64,000 nt of DNA from Sternotherus odoratus (GCA_032164245.1 JAVMKO010000003.1:86348390-86412389), one strand, 5' to 3'. Shown: positions 21,810-34,424, counted from the stretch's first letter. Program-made: numbers and translations. The notes: a model not told the origin generated them from the letters alone.

Positions 21810-21990
21810 TCTCTATATAGCACCTTCCCTCTGAGGATCTTTACATGCATTACAATCATTCATAAACATATCCTTCTGACACACTTGCGAGATAGGTAAG
21901 TAATTATCTGACCGTCTTACACCTGTGGAACTGCGGTACAGACAGCTAAAGTGACATATTCCGGCGTGCACATTACACCAGGATTAGAAG
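21810..21990 (-). repeat. MIR-like SINE, antisense
   Basis: The plus strand reads TATATAGCACCTTCCCTCTG, ATCTTTACATGCATTACAAT, GAGATAGGTAAGTAATTATC, and TGGAACTGCGGTACAGACAG followed by CTAAAGTGACATATTCC. This is the antisense order of a MIR-type SINE. It is diverged. Confidence 0.5.
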
Positions 21991-24230
21991 CCATGTTCCT
22001 GACTCCTATTCTGTTATGTACCTTAATCACAGGTTCACCTTCCCACCCTGTTAAGCCTACGACGAAGAGGCACATCTTGGAAAGTGAAGGTGACATTGTT
22101 GGTGCCATGTCTATCTTTGTCTCATTTTTTTCACTATAGATGGCTTACGGATATTCAGTCCCCACTCTGAGGTTGATACTAGAACCTAGATACTAGACTT
22201 CTTGGTATCCTATAAATACCTAAGTTACTATGAAGACAAAGGGCCAGATCGGGCTGTAAATGGGTGTAAATAAGCTGGGTATTTCTCTTTTGGGGGTGTA
22301 GAGATGAATAAGAGAATTATTCCTCACTCTGTTCAATTGCTCCTGAAAACCCCATCTCTACCATTTCTCAGAGCATGACAAATATTACACTGAGAGCAAA
22401 AGCCTGTTTTCACTGAAGCCAAAGGAAGGTTTGCACTGAGATTCAATGGGAATAGAACCGGGCCCTTACTGTGATTTAACCCAAAAAGAACAGTTTTTGG
22501 TTGATTCTTATTAAACATATTTTTGATAGTTCTTTTGACAACTTGTAACTTCCCTACCCTGTCAAGCTGACTGTGAGCTCTGTCTGCAACATGGCTCACT
22601 CTTAGAATAAGACTAAGGGCCACAGAAGGTTTTAATCTCATTTTTGACCTTCAGAACCACTTCCATAGGAAGGCGTACACCCCCATCTCAGCGAGGGAAA
22701 CTCGGTTGTGTTTTGCTGACTAAAACTGCCTTTTGTTCATGGTAAAATTAAAAAAAAATCCCTCAAGGGAAAAGTGTGTGTTTATTGCCTTACATGAAAT
22801 CTGGCAAAAATGCACATTTTGCCAGTTTAGGTTTCAGATATAAAAACATAGGTTGTCCCCCCCCGGCAATATTCTTCTGAACAGAATATCAATGTCACAA
22901 AACAGAAGAGTCATCTTTTCTTTCCTTTCTTTCTCTCCTCTGTTCTGCCACGGCTCCTTAGTGAGTTTAAATTTCATTTACTTTGGCAGGAGGACTCTCT
23001 CTTTGCCTTTAACAGTTGAATCCACCTTTGTAACGCGACCTGAAAAGAAGTGAATTTAAACTGCAGTGTGTTCTAGAAGAGAAAACCTACTTTATTTATC
23101 TCCCAGTCCTACTTTACCATACGCTGACCTAATTACAGCCCACACCACAAGGGGTATAAGGAACAGCACAAGGAGTGCTTCTGCCACCTAGTGACTATCA
23201 TCCCCAGCAATATCTAGTAGGATTCCTTTGTGAGCTTTACATTTTTAGATGTCTAGCACATAAGTGTAAACTACCTTCCCTAACATGTCTCTGTGGATAC
23301 TGGGGGCATATGCATCTTGCACTTTTCTGGTCATTCCCAGACTCAAAATACATTTCTTTGATAAATGCATTACTTTTCATGTGAAAAATTTGTTAGCCTG
23401 TCCTAGGCCTGGTAAACTATATTAATACCGGCATGTGACATTTAAAAAATGTGAAAGCAGTGTAAAATATTGCAATACAAATATAGCAGTGTAATATTAT
23501 TAATAAAAACCTGAGTGCAAAAATAATGTATACACTGGTTTCAGGCAGGGTTCTTAAAGGAGTCAAAGGGATTTGGATACCTGACGCCTATAAGATTCTG
23601 GATTACCAGATTTATAGTATAAGAACAATTTGTGCTATCAGCGCTCTTACGTGATTCCATTTTAAACTGTCCTGCAATGGAAATCATTATAATCTAGTTC
23701 CTATGAAGTCATATGGAAACATGTACCTATTTGTTCATGTCTCAGTGAGGCCATTTTAAAGAAGGGGCCCCCACCCGCATGGTCATAAACATCTAAAAAT
23801 TATTGACCGGGGCCTAATTTACCTGCTTGAAAATTAGATTTCTTTCCCCTTGGATAAATTTCCATACTCAAGTCAAAAACATTTCAGTATTCTTTTAACG
23901 ATTCCACTGAAGGACATTTTCTTAATTGGAATGATGAAACTTCTAAATTATATGTAGCTCAGTGGCATCACTTGCATCACATAATAGCACAATAGAAAAA
24001 AAGGATATGCTGTTAAGGGCAAATAAAAAGATTAATCCCCAGTACAGGAACATTTCAATTAGTCCTAGGTTATTTCTTCATCTACATGTTTGTTTTAGCC
24101 TCACTGTTTTTATGCTTTCTATAGGTGCTCAGGATAGGGAGACAGCTATGGACTTAAACAAATGTTAATATCTACTTTCATACAAAGATATGAAAGTTAA
24201 ATGCCTGCTCTGATCAGGCCCTGGTGAGGT
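21991..24230. other. Mostly unassigned stretch
   Basis: No gene is supported. A short foldback-like fragment lies near 22393-22470 (contains CACTGAAGCCAAAGGAAGGT and ATTCAATGGGAATAGAACC). Open frames at 22333-22641, 22853-23053 and 23962-24168 have no recognisable domain. Confidence 0.35.
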
Positions 24231-24238
24231 GTCCCACA

Positions 24239-24508
24239 CAGGGCCGGCTCCAGACACCAGCGCAGCAAGCGCATGCCTGGGGCAGCAAGCTGAGGGAGGC
24301 AGCCTGACGGTCACTTTCAGGGCAGCAGTCAGGCGGCCTTTGGCCGGCATGTCGCTCCCGTGGCGGCATTTTGGCGGCGGATAAGCCAAAGCCACGGGCC
24401 TGGCGGGCCTCCCACAGAAACGCCGCCGAATCTGAGGGACCAGCGGACCTCCCGCAGGCTTGCCTGACTGCCATGCTTGGGGCTGCAAAAATCATAGAGC
24501 CGCCCCTG
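24239..24508. mobile_element. hAT MITE with perfect 8-bp TSD
   Basis: The left end is CAGGGCCGGCTCC and the right end is AGAGCCGCCCCTG, imperfect inverted repeats. GTCCCACA is duplicated exactly at 24231-24238 and 24509-24516. The interior is GC-rich with CpGs and a GGCGGCATTTTGGCGGCGG segment. It is non-coding. Confidence 0.92.
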
Positions 24509-24838
24509 GTCCCACACCCCTGGGGTTTGCCCTAACCACCAAGATATTGGCTAATCTCGGGTATTGTGCTCTCTCTGTGTGCTGTGGTTGTTTATTTGTT
24601 TGTTTTGTTTTGTCAAAAACTTTGAAAGGTTTCAGGTTTTTGAAATCTCACAGTATTGTAACATGTCAAGCATAGCCAAGCCCTGAATGCTGATTCAACC
24701 TATTCGGCCAAGACAGGGTGGAGCTCCTTTCCTCTTCTCTGACTCCCCACCAGCTTGGTTCCCACTATTTGCCATGATCTCCTGCCCAACCCTGTGGGCT
24801 TATGCAGTCTTGATTCTGGCCATCACAAATATGGGCTA

Positions 24839-25117
24839 CAATGGTGGATTAACCTATAAGCAATAAAAGTACGTGCTTAGGGCCCCAAGAGAAAAGGGGC
24901 CCCAAGCAACAACAAAAAATGGTTACAAAATTATAAGTTTGCACGGCCTTAAATTAAAAAAAGTCTCAATTAACGTCTTGGGTCCCCTCAAATCCCCCAA
25001 TGTTGCATCGATTACACTTAGCAAGTAAAAGCTGGGCTGTGAATGGGGGTGAGAGTTGAAAGGGGGGCCCATTGCTTGGCTGTGCTTAGGGCGCCAGGAG
25101 CAACTAATCCGCCCCTG
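24839..25117. mobile_element. hAT MITE with perfect 8-bp TSD
   Basis: The left end is CAATGGTGGATTAACC; the right end, reversed, is CAGGGGCGGATTAG. ATGGGCTA is duplicated exactly at 24831-24838 and 25118-25125. The interior contains paired GGGCCCC-type motifs and is non-coding. Confidence 0.9.
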
Positions 25118-25420
25118 ATGGGCTAGGTGCATTGCTGTCCCTTTCTTGGTTTCTTTGAGGTGTACCCCTGCAGGTGTCAAGCCTCACGTCTTTACCTGTC
25201 CTGAGATGGAATCATGTGATTCTCCCATAGTACCCTATGTACAACTGTTGTTATCCAGCAGGTCCAATTGAGTGTGAAGACCTGCAGTTCTTCCCTTTGG
25301 GAATCTATCACCAGGGATCAGTCAGCCTTCTCAAAACACAAGTATTGTTTAGCAGTAGGGGAAACACTAAGGGGGGGGGGGGATGATTTTTTGAGGCAAC
25401 AGTGTTCATGCCAGTCTACC

Positions 25421-25936
25421 CAGGGCAGGCGACAGAAATTTTGGGGCCCCCTACTCTGATCGTTTGGGGCCCCCCCCAGCCCAGCCAGCACTTCCCCCCC
25501 CCCAGCTGACAGCGGCTGGGGGGGCTGCCCAGCCGGGGGGCCCCCTCAGCCCAGCCGGCGCTCCCCCCCCCCAGCTCCCCCCGCGCGCCCTTCCCCCCCG
25601 GACCTGCGCGAGATGGTGCAGGGGCTGCATGATGCCACGTCTGGCGGGGGAAGCCCTACCTTGCTGCGAAGCCTCCCCGCCCTCACCCTCTTTGCAGGCG
25701 GTGGTGCACCGCTGCCGCCGGCCAGGCTCACTGCTCCTGCCGGGGACACACGCGCTCGTCCACTCCGGAGGAGAGCCGCGCTGCCTCCCCGCCCCTTCCC
25801 CGCTCTCCAGGCCCGGCGACAAGGGGGGATGACTACGGGTACAGCTGTGTACCAGGCCCTGGACTTAAGGCCCCCCCCCCTTAAGTCCGGGGCCCAGTAC
25901 AGCTCTACCCGTAGTACCACCCTGTCGCCGGCCCTG
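25421..25936. mobile_element. hAT MITE with perfect 8-bp TSD and foldback right end
   Basis: The ends are CAGGGCAGGCGACAG and, reversed, CAGGGCCGGCGACAG. AGTCTACC is duplicated at 25413-25420 and 25937-25944. The interior is extremely C/G-rich. The right ~125 bp fold back: 25809-25870 (GGCCCGGCGACA, then ACTACGGGTA, then GGACTTAAGG) pairs with 25877-25936. Open frames up to 124 codons on both strands are composition artefacts. Confidence 0.92.
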
Positions 25937-25944
25937 AGTCTACC

Positions 25945-27816
25945 TTACCTAAAGGCTTGCCATCTCCTGATTGTAACCTAGTTAGGCCTCACTTCTTCAG
26001 GCACCCTTAGTGGGATATCGTATGTCTCAGTCTTCTTCCCCAAAACGGTTACCCCCTCTCTTTTTTTAAACTATCTTTTAAAATGGTCTTCTGGTCTTCT
26101 GCATTCCCGAGTTTCTAATCAAAAGAAGTGGTGTAGTTTGCCTGGAGCCAGAGGTAAAATCACCCATCCCAGTAGCTGTAGCATTGTTCCTTGAAACATT
26201 TGAGGAGTGCTTATTGTGAGCCATTCTTTTTTTCTTCCTGCTTTTTTTTCTCTACCACTGCTTATTAAACTAAGCAAACATCCCAATATACAGGTCATCC
26301 TACAATGTTCATAAATTATTACAGGGCAGCTCCAAAGATGTCATACTAACATTTTCTAATTTTGGAGTGTCTGACTTTGCAACCTGAGTAATATTCTTTC
26401 AGCATAGTGTGGTTGTTTGTGTGTGTGTTTATAATAACATAGATAATATAATTTTAAACTATATTTATTACCCTAATATCAAAATGCTTTATAGACATTA
26501 AGAGATGTGTGGATCTTAGATTTTAAAAGAAACACGTTGGATCTTTGTTTTTACCCTCACCGTTAGGATGTAGTCAGTCACCACTTAACCAGCATTTGGG
26601 AAGGGACTATGCACCAAGCACATTGTGGGTGTTACTAGAAATAATAAATAGTAGTAGTAATTGATTCCCTGGGTAGAGGGGGGCTGTTATTTGTTGTTTT
26701 TGGAGTATGCAGTTATTATAGACCACTGAGGTGAAGAGGTGTGTGTCCCACTTTGTTGCAAAGGAAGTGGTGGGAGTGGAAGAATTCTGGGAATGAGTGC
26801 CACAGTTGTGGGGTGCCTTCTAACTCTTTCTTCAGCACCCACAAGACTAATTCTTGTTACTGATGATTCCATTGTTTAAGTGGAACATGGCTGGCAAGGC
26901 TCATCTTGGTCTTAAAGGCAGAGGCACAGTCCTTTAGGCACGGGTTCCATGGAGGGCTTTGCAGAAAAGGAACAAAGCCTTGAAGCTTGATGAGGTAGTC
27001 AGCAGAAACCTATGTAGGGAGCAGAGCACTGGGGTGGGGTGGTGCTGATGGTTTGTGTTATGAAGTTGGCCTGCTGCATTCTAAACAAATTTGACCTTTT
27101 AATGGTTAGAAATGTTATCCTCTCACATACAATCTATTTTATGGCAACAACCACAGGTAGAGCTCAAGAATGCATAGATGACTGCAGCCAGGCCCAAGTC
27201 TGGAAGGCATAATTTTTTTTCAGCTGTAGCTGTTTGTCTATTCATCATCTGACATGCCCCTAGGAGGACCCCAATGCCATAGACAAATTGGTGATCCGAG
27301 AACAAACAATCTTGATAGAAGATTATGATGGAAGCACTTTCTTTCTTCAATGTGTATTATACATTCCCTCAGTACCTAATCCACACAGGACATATCTATT
27401 ATTTCCCCCAGGTGGAGGCTCTTGAGCTGAAGCTGTAGATATTCATGATTTTGCCCCTGACAGTTCCCCAGTTCAAATCCTGGCATTGGCCCTCACACTG
27501 GGAAGAAAAGTAGTTTCTTCCCCCCCACTCCTTTCATACAAATAGTAGAGTGTGATCCCTTCACAAAACAAAATACATGCATTTTTTGTATAAAAGGATT
27601 ACGGAGAAGACAGAGAAAAACAATAAACATTCCAATACACATGCTAAAAGTTTATTAGAGGTCACCCATCAGCCCGAGATGGTCCTAGCAAGCCATAGTG
27701 TTCTCCCCCCTCCCCCCCCCCCCCCATTTAAGGACAGAAGGTTCTGACCATATGCTAGATTAAAAGATGGCTCAGTGTTCATTTAAACTCATCCTTTTCA
27801 TACGGTGTTGTAATTG
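25945..27816. other. Unassigned stretch
   Basis: No gene recognised. 26540-27350 contains phrases such as GGCTGGCAAGGCTCATCTTG and ATAGATGACTGCAGCCAGGC that may be an old LINE 3' part, but I cannot assign it. A C-rich run lies at 27705-27725. Confidence 0.3.
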
Positions 27817-28450
27817 TAGGGGTCCTGACCCCAAAAAGAGTTTGGAGGGTTGCAAAGTTATCATGGGGGTGGGGTTTGCAGTACTGTTACGCTTACTTCT
27901 GTGCTACTGCTGGTGGCAGAGCTGCGCAGCTGGACAGTAGTGGCTGCTGGCCAGGAGCCCAGTTCTGAAGGCAGAGCCGCCATCAGCAGCAGCAGCACAG
28001 AAGTAAGAATGGCATGGCATGGTATTGCCACCCGTACTTCTGCGCTGGTGCCTGCAGAGCTGAGCTCTCAGTCAGCAGCTGCCACTCTCCAGCCACTCAG
28101 CTCTGAAGGCAGCAGCGCAGAAGTAAGGGTGGCATGGTATGGTATTGCCACCCTTAATCTGCGCTGCTGTTGGAGGGGTGCCACCTTCAGAGCTGGGCGC
28201 CTTACCACCAGCCTCTGCTTTCTGGTCACCCAGCTCTGAAGGCAGCACAGAAGTAAGGGTAGCAATACCATGGCCCCCCTAAAATAACCTTGTAACCCTC
28301 CTGTAACTCCCTTTTGGGTCAGAACCCCCAATTTGAGAAACTCTGGTCTCCCCCATTAAATCGGTATTGCATAGGGTAAAAGCACACAAAAGGCCATATT
28401 TCACGGTGAGAGACCATATTTCACAGTCTGTGATGTGGTAGGGCCCTACC
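27817..28450 (-). repeat. Turtle-type repeat with ~120-bp palindromic units
   Basis: The right end is GTAGGGCCCTACC. The core consists of units in which GCAGAAGTAAGGGTGGCA pairs with TGCCACCC-TA-TCTGCGCTG across a short spacer. GCACAGAAGTAAG or GCGCAGAAGTAAG occurs at about 27995, 28116 and 28244. The overall sequence resembles a moderately abundant DNA-transposon-like repeat in turtles. Left terminus and TSD are not clear, and frames inside it are not genes. Confidence 0.55.
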
Positions 28451-31400
28451 GTGTGTTTAACTGTGGATAGCGCTGTTTCATGCCACCTTTCTCTTTATTG
28501 TATCTACTGGGACACCTCATAATATACAGGGCAAATTAAGATGACGAGGCATCATCTCTGTTCCAGTCATTGACCAAAGATAGATCCTGTTGAAATTACA
28601 ATAATCAAACAGCTATAATACATTTCTGTTGGATAAAAATTGAAACAACAATGTTTGTGACTCTTTGTTCCTGTTTCCCAACTAATTCTCAATATTTTCT
28701 GAATAATTTGGCTTATATTGTGGATTTGAAGGGTCTTACTAGTAAATGTATATAATTATGTGATCTAAAGACTAAAGAATACATGCTTTAAAAATACCAA
28801 GTTTTGGCACATTTGTCTAAATAGTACTGAATGTTACATCTATTTTAATGTTTTATCACTTTGGAATGACAGCCATTGATGATGATTTACTTAAAGGAAC
28901 TTCTGCAATTAAACTATGTCTATATTGGCAACATACAGCTGGTACTACTAAAACAAAAAATCTCACTTAGACATTGCCTTGCTGGCATTCAAATCACACT
29001 AGCAATTAAACTTTACAAAAAATGTGCAGCTTTTCTCAAATGTCTCTCATTAGCAGATGCGGCTTGCAAACTATAAACTGATCTGAATGGTATTGTATTA
29101 TGATGCAAAACATCTCATGTGTGGGGGGAAAAACAAGATACAAAATGAACAGTTTAATCATATAAAAATGTACTAGCTTTAAAACCAAAGAAACTGGAAT
29201 AGTGTGATGTTAGAACAGTTGCTTTTCAAGGGTAATCAACCACCTAATTCTCATTGAAAGTCAGTAGGAGTTAAGCTCCTAACTGCCAGGTCTGCTTTTG
29301 AAAATCTCCCCTTAATACACTGATCATTACTTGATTCTGCATGGGTGGTTCCCTGCCAAAAACAGTCTTTTGTTAATAGTTATTGCAATTTATAGCCCAA
29401 ATTCTGTCATGGTGCCAAATTTTCACTGAACTGGTTGCATTTTGATGCCTAAGCAATATTCAAATGAACCCATATTACAGCTAGTTGTAGATCCCTGTAC
29501 AGCACCCTAAAACAGATTATTCCAACTTCTTGCTGTTTCCCAAAATTTTTAAAATTGCCCCCATATGGGAAATGAAATCCTTATGGTCTGTTTCAACTCT
29601 GACATATGTTTTAAAGGCCTACATAATCCATACTTGTGCACCCTGCTAGTTAATCCTTCACACCTCCTTCCCTTTCACGCTTGGGAAATGCTAGTGTACG
29701 ACTTCATTATACATACTCTCCATTCTTGCTCGTCTTGAGGAGCTTATACGGTTTACAATCTTGACATTTAAAGTGTTATTGACGTCTATTAGCATCCTTT
29801 GAAATCAACAGACACCGCAGGAATAATTTATTCAAGCTCTCTGCAAACTCAGGCAGTGCCAGTTATACACACATTCTCATTTTGAAAGTTTTCTTCACGG
29901 TAATATTGGCTTGAGACTAGCTTTGTTTTTTATTTAAAGCTGAGACTCCAGGGGACAACTGAGAGGTCTTTGTGTACAGCCTTTCTACCCCACACAGAGG
30001 GGGGAAAACTGACCTAACTCATTTAAAAAGCCATGTGGTTACATTCTACATTGCCTGAGGCTTCCAGGTGTCCTTGTAAGAATGACCACCGGAGACTGGC
30101 TATCGACCCACGTTATATGACTAGGGTATTGGCCTCAGTAATGTGACCCAGGCCATGTGATTGTGAGGACAGGAAATAAATTTCATTTTTCTTTCCAGCA
30201 GTCCAATGAGTCAGAATATTATTACATCCCCAAGTAGAGTGCATTACAATACTGTTAACGCGTATATGACAAAGATTATCCTATTACTCTGTCACAGCCT
30301 TAGTAAAGTCTAGACAAGTAGAACTACTCCAAGTGGTGGAAAGCCTGGTGGATAAAGATTGTTTCCATTCAGAGACATAATTAAATAATTCTCACCGAGA
30401 ACAGTTTTCCCATGTACTGTGCAGGCAAGATTGGAGTAGTCTTGTGATAGACTCTGAAGAAACACAGGAAGAAGCAAAAGGGCCCTTTTTCTGGTCGAAT
30501 TTCACTCACTGATGGATTTTCTGAATGTGAATGCTCAACCACCTGCAAAATAAACTCCTGCTTGCCAAAAGGCAATGGACAGAGCTTGGGTTTCTTATGG
30601 ATGACAACGACTAATACCTCCTTTTATGAGATCAAGGTGCCTAACACTCTGAATGAAGAGGTAGGTAGGCTCCTGCCTAGACACCAGTTCTTCTTGCTAA
30701 CAATCTTATCAGTGTTTGCTGTTTCTCACTCCTTTGGCTTTTTGGGGATTGAGAAGGGCAGGGTTATCCAACTGCTACTTTTTTTTTTTCTAATTTCTGG
30801 GACCCTGATCATTCTGACAGTTACCTGATAAGAGTATCTGTCCTGGGCAAGGCAGGTATTTTAAACAGGAAATGAAGAAGATGCTCTCTCAGAGGAGGAG
30901 TAGGTGCCTCTCTGCTCTCACAGACTAGGAAGGAACATAGAGGTATTGCAAACTCTGTAAATGAAACTCATGTCTCTCTCTCCCAGAATCATAAGTTTAA
31001 AAATAAATATTAGGTTCCTTTCATTTGCCTTATGGTTTTTAAGTTGAGCTGAATACATAATTGGTTGTTTTGGGGGAGGGGAGCTAAACAAAAAAAAACA
31101 ACGGATAAAATAATTCTGTTTTATTTGAACCAATCCGGGTTTTGTTGTTTGTTTGTTTTTCTCACTCAAATTAAAAGCCAAAACACTTTCATTCTGTATC
31201 AAAAACTACCTAAACCAAAACAAACAAAACCAAATAATCACCAAAATGAACCAAGTTTTTCAGACTTTCATTTAATTTAGTTATTGGGATTTTTTTATTT
31301 TAAAATGAATTTTTTTGTATTTTGTTTCATTTTTGGGTGCTCTTTCACCATTTTAATTTAAATATTAAATTAAATTTAATATTTCTAATTGAAATATTGT

Positions 31401-32798
31401 TTCAAAATAAAAAAATCAAAACATTTCATTTTGGAATGGTCCAAATGAATTGCTTTGACTTTTTTGGAAAAAAATGAAAATTTTTTTTGGCTGAAATTAT
31501 TCACCCAATGTGACCTAAATTTGCCAACAGATTCTGTGTCTCTTCCCCTGATCACAAGGGCTGGCGATATTGACCCAGCAATGGGTTCACCAGAGCTAGG
31601 AGACCCTAAGGATCAAACAATTGTCTATTTAAGGTTTGCAGATGGTCTGGCCACATGCTCCCTTTGGCTTGTATGCAAATAAATATAACTCCCAGCCAAA
31701 TATACATTTGACTACTTTAGAAGGCACTCATCAATTTCCATTTCATGTAATAGAGGTATTTTGAGAATTAATTAATAGATTTAATGTAAAGGGTTATGAA
31801 ATTGAAGCAAAATGCTTTCCTGTGATCATACCAGCATTTGCACAGAAAGTTTCACAAAAATTAGACTTAATACCACATTTTCTTTTGCTCCTTGGACAAA
31901 AAAAAATGTAATTTCAGTATATTTTGGATGATAAATATAATTATATGTTGAAAATGTATTCAACCAGTTACTATTGAAATAGGAAGCATTTTGGAAAGAA
32001 ATACACCTCCTACAGGGTTTGAACTTCCTACCTTCAAATCATAAGGTAGCTATCAGTGATATTTACTCATTTGGTTCAAACCACTTCTGTAAGCTTTAAT
32101 ATTTTTTCCGGTGTCTATAACTGCAGAAGAAAGATGGAACATTTTAAAAACAGATTCTGAAATAAGCACTTAAATAATGGAAAGTTTTTGATACAAACTG
32201 ACAAAAAACAGAGATAAATCAAAATCAGGTAGATTTTGCCTTTTCTTGCTGCTGGGATAAAATATTGAATATTGCTTGGAAGATGTGTTCTCATGGAGAA
32301 AGTGTCAGTTCCCCAAAATGAGACAATAGTCCATGGAATGGGAGAGGTGGTAATATGACTTTGCAAAATTCTCTTAATAATAAGCTCAGAAGTTCTCTTG
32401 ATCTGGCCTTCCAGGGTGCATGCTTACCATAGGGTGTCTTGCTTCTTCCTCTGAAACTTCTGGTCATTGCCAGGATACTGGAGTACAAGGCAATAGGTCT
32501 GATCAAATAAGGCAATTTCTGTGTTTTAATCCCTAGTAGTCCACTTGATTGATCCAAACTAGAGATATGATAAATGAAGATTAATATTTTATTTTAATAT
32601 TTTGTGGATATCAAACAGCAGCAATCAGTATCCAGAAGAACTCATATGTGAATATGGAAGCCAGTTGCCATTAGGTAGGGATGGAGTAGGCACAAAACTC
32701 TGGAACTTGAGTTGACCAGCAGAGTGTCATGCCATAGTTTTGGTGCAGTGTCAAGAGAGAGACACAGAGAAAGAATCAGGCCCTACTTACAATGTTAT
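28451..32798. other. Mostly unassigned, AT-rich stretch
   Basis: No gene recognised. 28450-29080 has little recognisable repeat. A foldback-type fragment lies at 29243-29310 (CTCATTGAAAGTCAGTAGGA). 31060-31510 is an A/T-homopolymer-rich stretch resembling a common reptile repeat of AAAATG/TTTTGG-type words. Frames at 30562-30828, 30918-31202 and 31455-31682 show no domain. Confidence 0.35.
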
Positions 32799-32810
32799 AT
32801 ATATATCTAT

Positions 32811-33024
32811 GGTAACAAAGAGTCCTGTGGTACCTTAAAGACTAACTAAAATATTGAAGCATAAGCTTTCGTGAGCTAATACCCTAATACTGCTTGCATC
32901 CGACGAAGTGGGTATTAGCTCACGAAAGCTTATGCTTCAATACTTTAGTTAGTCTTTAAGGTGCCACAGGACTCTTTGTTACCTCTGCTATTCCAGACTA
33001 ACACGGCTACCTCTCTGATTCTTG
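32811..33024 (+). mobile_element. Penelope-like foldback (two inverted terminal arms only)
   Basis: Left arm 32815-32885 (ACAAAGAGTCCTGTGGTACC onward) pairs with right arm 32910-32979. They are separated by about 25 bp containing CATCCGACGAAGTG. The right arm continues into CCAGACTAACACGGCTACC and CTCTCTGATT. The 12-bp duplication ATATATATCTAT flanks the element (32799-32810, 33025-33036). The terminal sequence is the same as in 50276-51151, which still carries GIY-YIG coding sequence. All coding sequence is lost here. Confidence 0.85.
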
Positions 33025-33179
33025 ATATATATCTATATTGATTTGAAGCATATATGGAATTTCCAAATCATATTTGTAGAAATCCAAGCTTGGTAAAATT
33101 GCTTCCAAACTTGCAATGTGCCACATTTCTAACTCTATTAAACAACTTTTTTAATTCAATTACTCTGGTTCTGGGCCTG

Positions 33180-33736
33180 TGTTGCAGGGTACCTTAAGAA
33201 TCCCGTAGAAACGAGGCTCACACACAGTGGCAAGTTGGAAAGTGGTGAGTTTATTGAAGGTCCCGGTCCTTTGGCGCTGGGGCCCCCTCTCAGCGTGACC
33301 GCAGAACGGGGGACCTGGTACATCAGAGTGATGCCCAGGGAAGAAGCCCACGGGAGGAACACAAATGTGGGCTTAAATACACCCACACATTTACATCTCA
33401 TACATACACATATCTCATGAATAGCAAGCAGGCAAGCAAGCACCTGTTGGTTGATTACATGCTGTCCAGCACTTATTGGTTACACACTGTTCTGCACTTG
33501 TTTTGCAATCCTGCCTCAGTTTACCTCTTTAGTTTCACACAAGCTGAAATTCACACAGACCAAGTAAACAGCTCACACAGCTGAGAAGCTCTTCTCAGAC
33601 ACATACACACAAGATAACAGGAACACAAGGCCATTCCCAAGCTGATAACCTTCATTATATGTTACCCTGGAGACTACTTAGAAGCGTAACTGAGCCCCCT
33701 ACCGATTGCCGTCACAGTAATCTTCCGCTCACTACA
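33180..33736 (-). mobile_element. Solo LTR B, antisense
   Basis: On minus the element starts TGTAGTGAGCGG and ends CCCTGCAACA, with an exact 5-bp duplication GCCTG at 33175-33179 and 33737-33741. In minus orientation a TATA-like TATTTAAG lies near 33373-33380 and an AATAAA signal at 33250-33255, about 120 bp apart, which fits U3-R-U5. No internal sequence adjoins it. An LTR retroelement origin is clear; the class (ERV or Gypsy) is not. Confidence 0.85.
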
Positions 33737-34424
33737 GCCTGTCACAGTCCTTTTGTCTAAATAAAGATTTTGTTTTATAATGGCCCTCATCTATTACTGC
33801 CACACTAAGATTGTTTAGCCAATTATACTTCTACCAGATTATGCACACCATGCTATTGTACACTGGACAGCATGATTCTTTTGAATGAAATAATGCAGTG
33901 CTGTTAGATAATGCACAATAGTGTATTATAAGTGCATAGGCTGACTCTCTCAACATTGAGCGAGAAACAGCTAAGGTACTGCAATGTTTTGATCAGTGAA
34001 TTTCTTTCAAGTAGTAAACATACTAGTTAATCTGAGCAGCCTTCACTTCATAGCTGATTAGTCCCTCAGGAGCTGATTTGTCCTTTTCATTGTGAGGAAG
34101 TTACTGATTACTTTGCAAATAAATTTGAGCAGATATGATGTCTTTCTCTGTTGATGCAGAGGGAATTTTAAAGGAATAAAATGCTAGATACTTTAAGCCA
34201 CAAAAGTTCATAGAAGTATTTAAAGGTGTTGGGTTCTCATCATCACACATCCTGTTCTTCAGTGCCATTTCTTCTTGGGCTTTGTTGTGGTCACTGGGAA
34301 ATAACTGGGCCCATTTTTTCATGGAGATTGTCAATGGCTTCCTTGAGGCAGGCAGGTTATTGGCTTCTCTGAACAACGCTGTTATGCAGCCTTTTGTTGT
34401 TTTGGTTTTGGTTAAGATCATGAC

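Noticed and set aside
25451..25981. Four open frames of 122-124 codons on both strands, resembling proline/glycine-rich proteins
   Set aside because: The whole segment is a hAT MITE with a perfect 8-bp TSD and extreme C/G composition.
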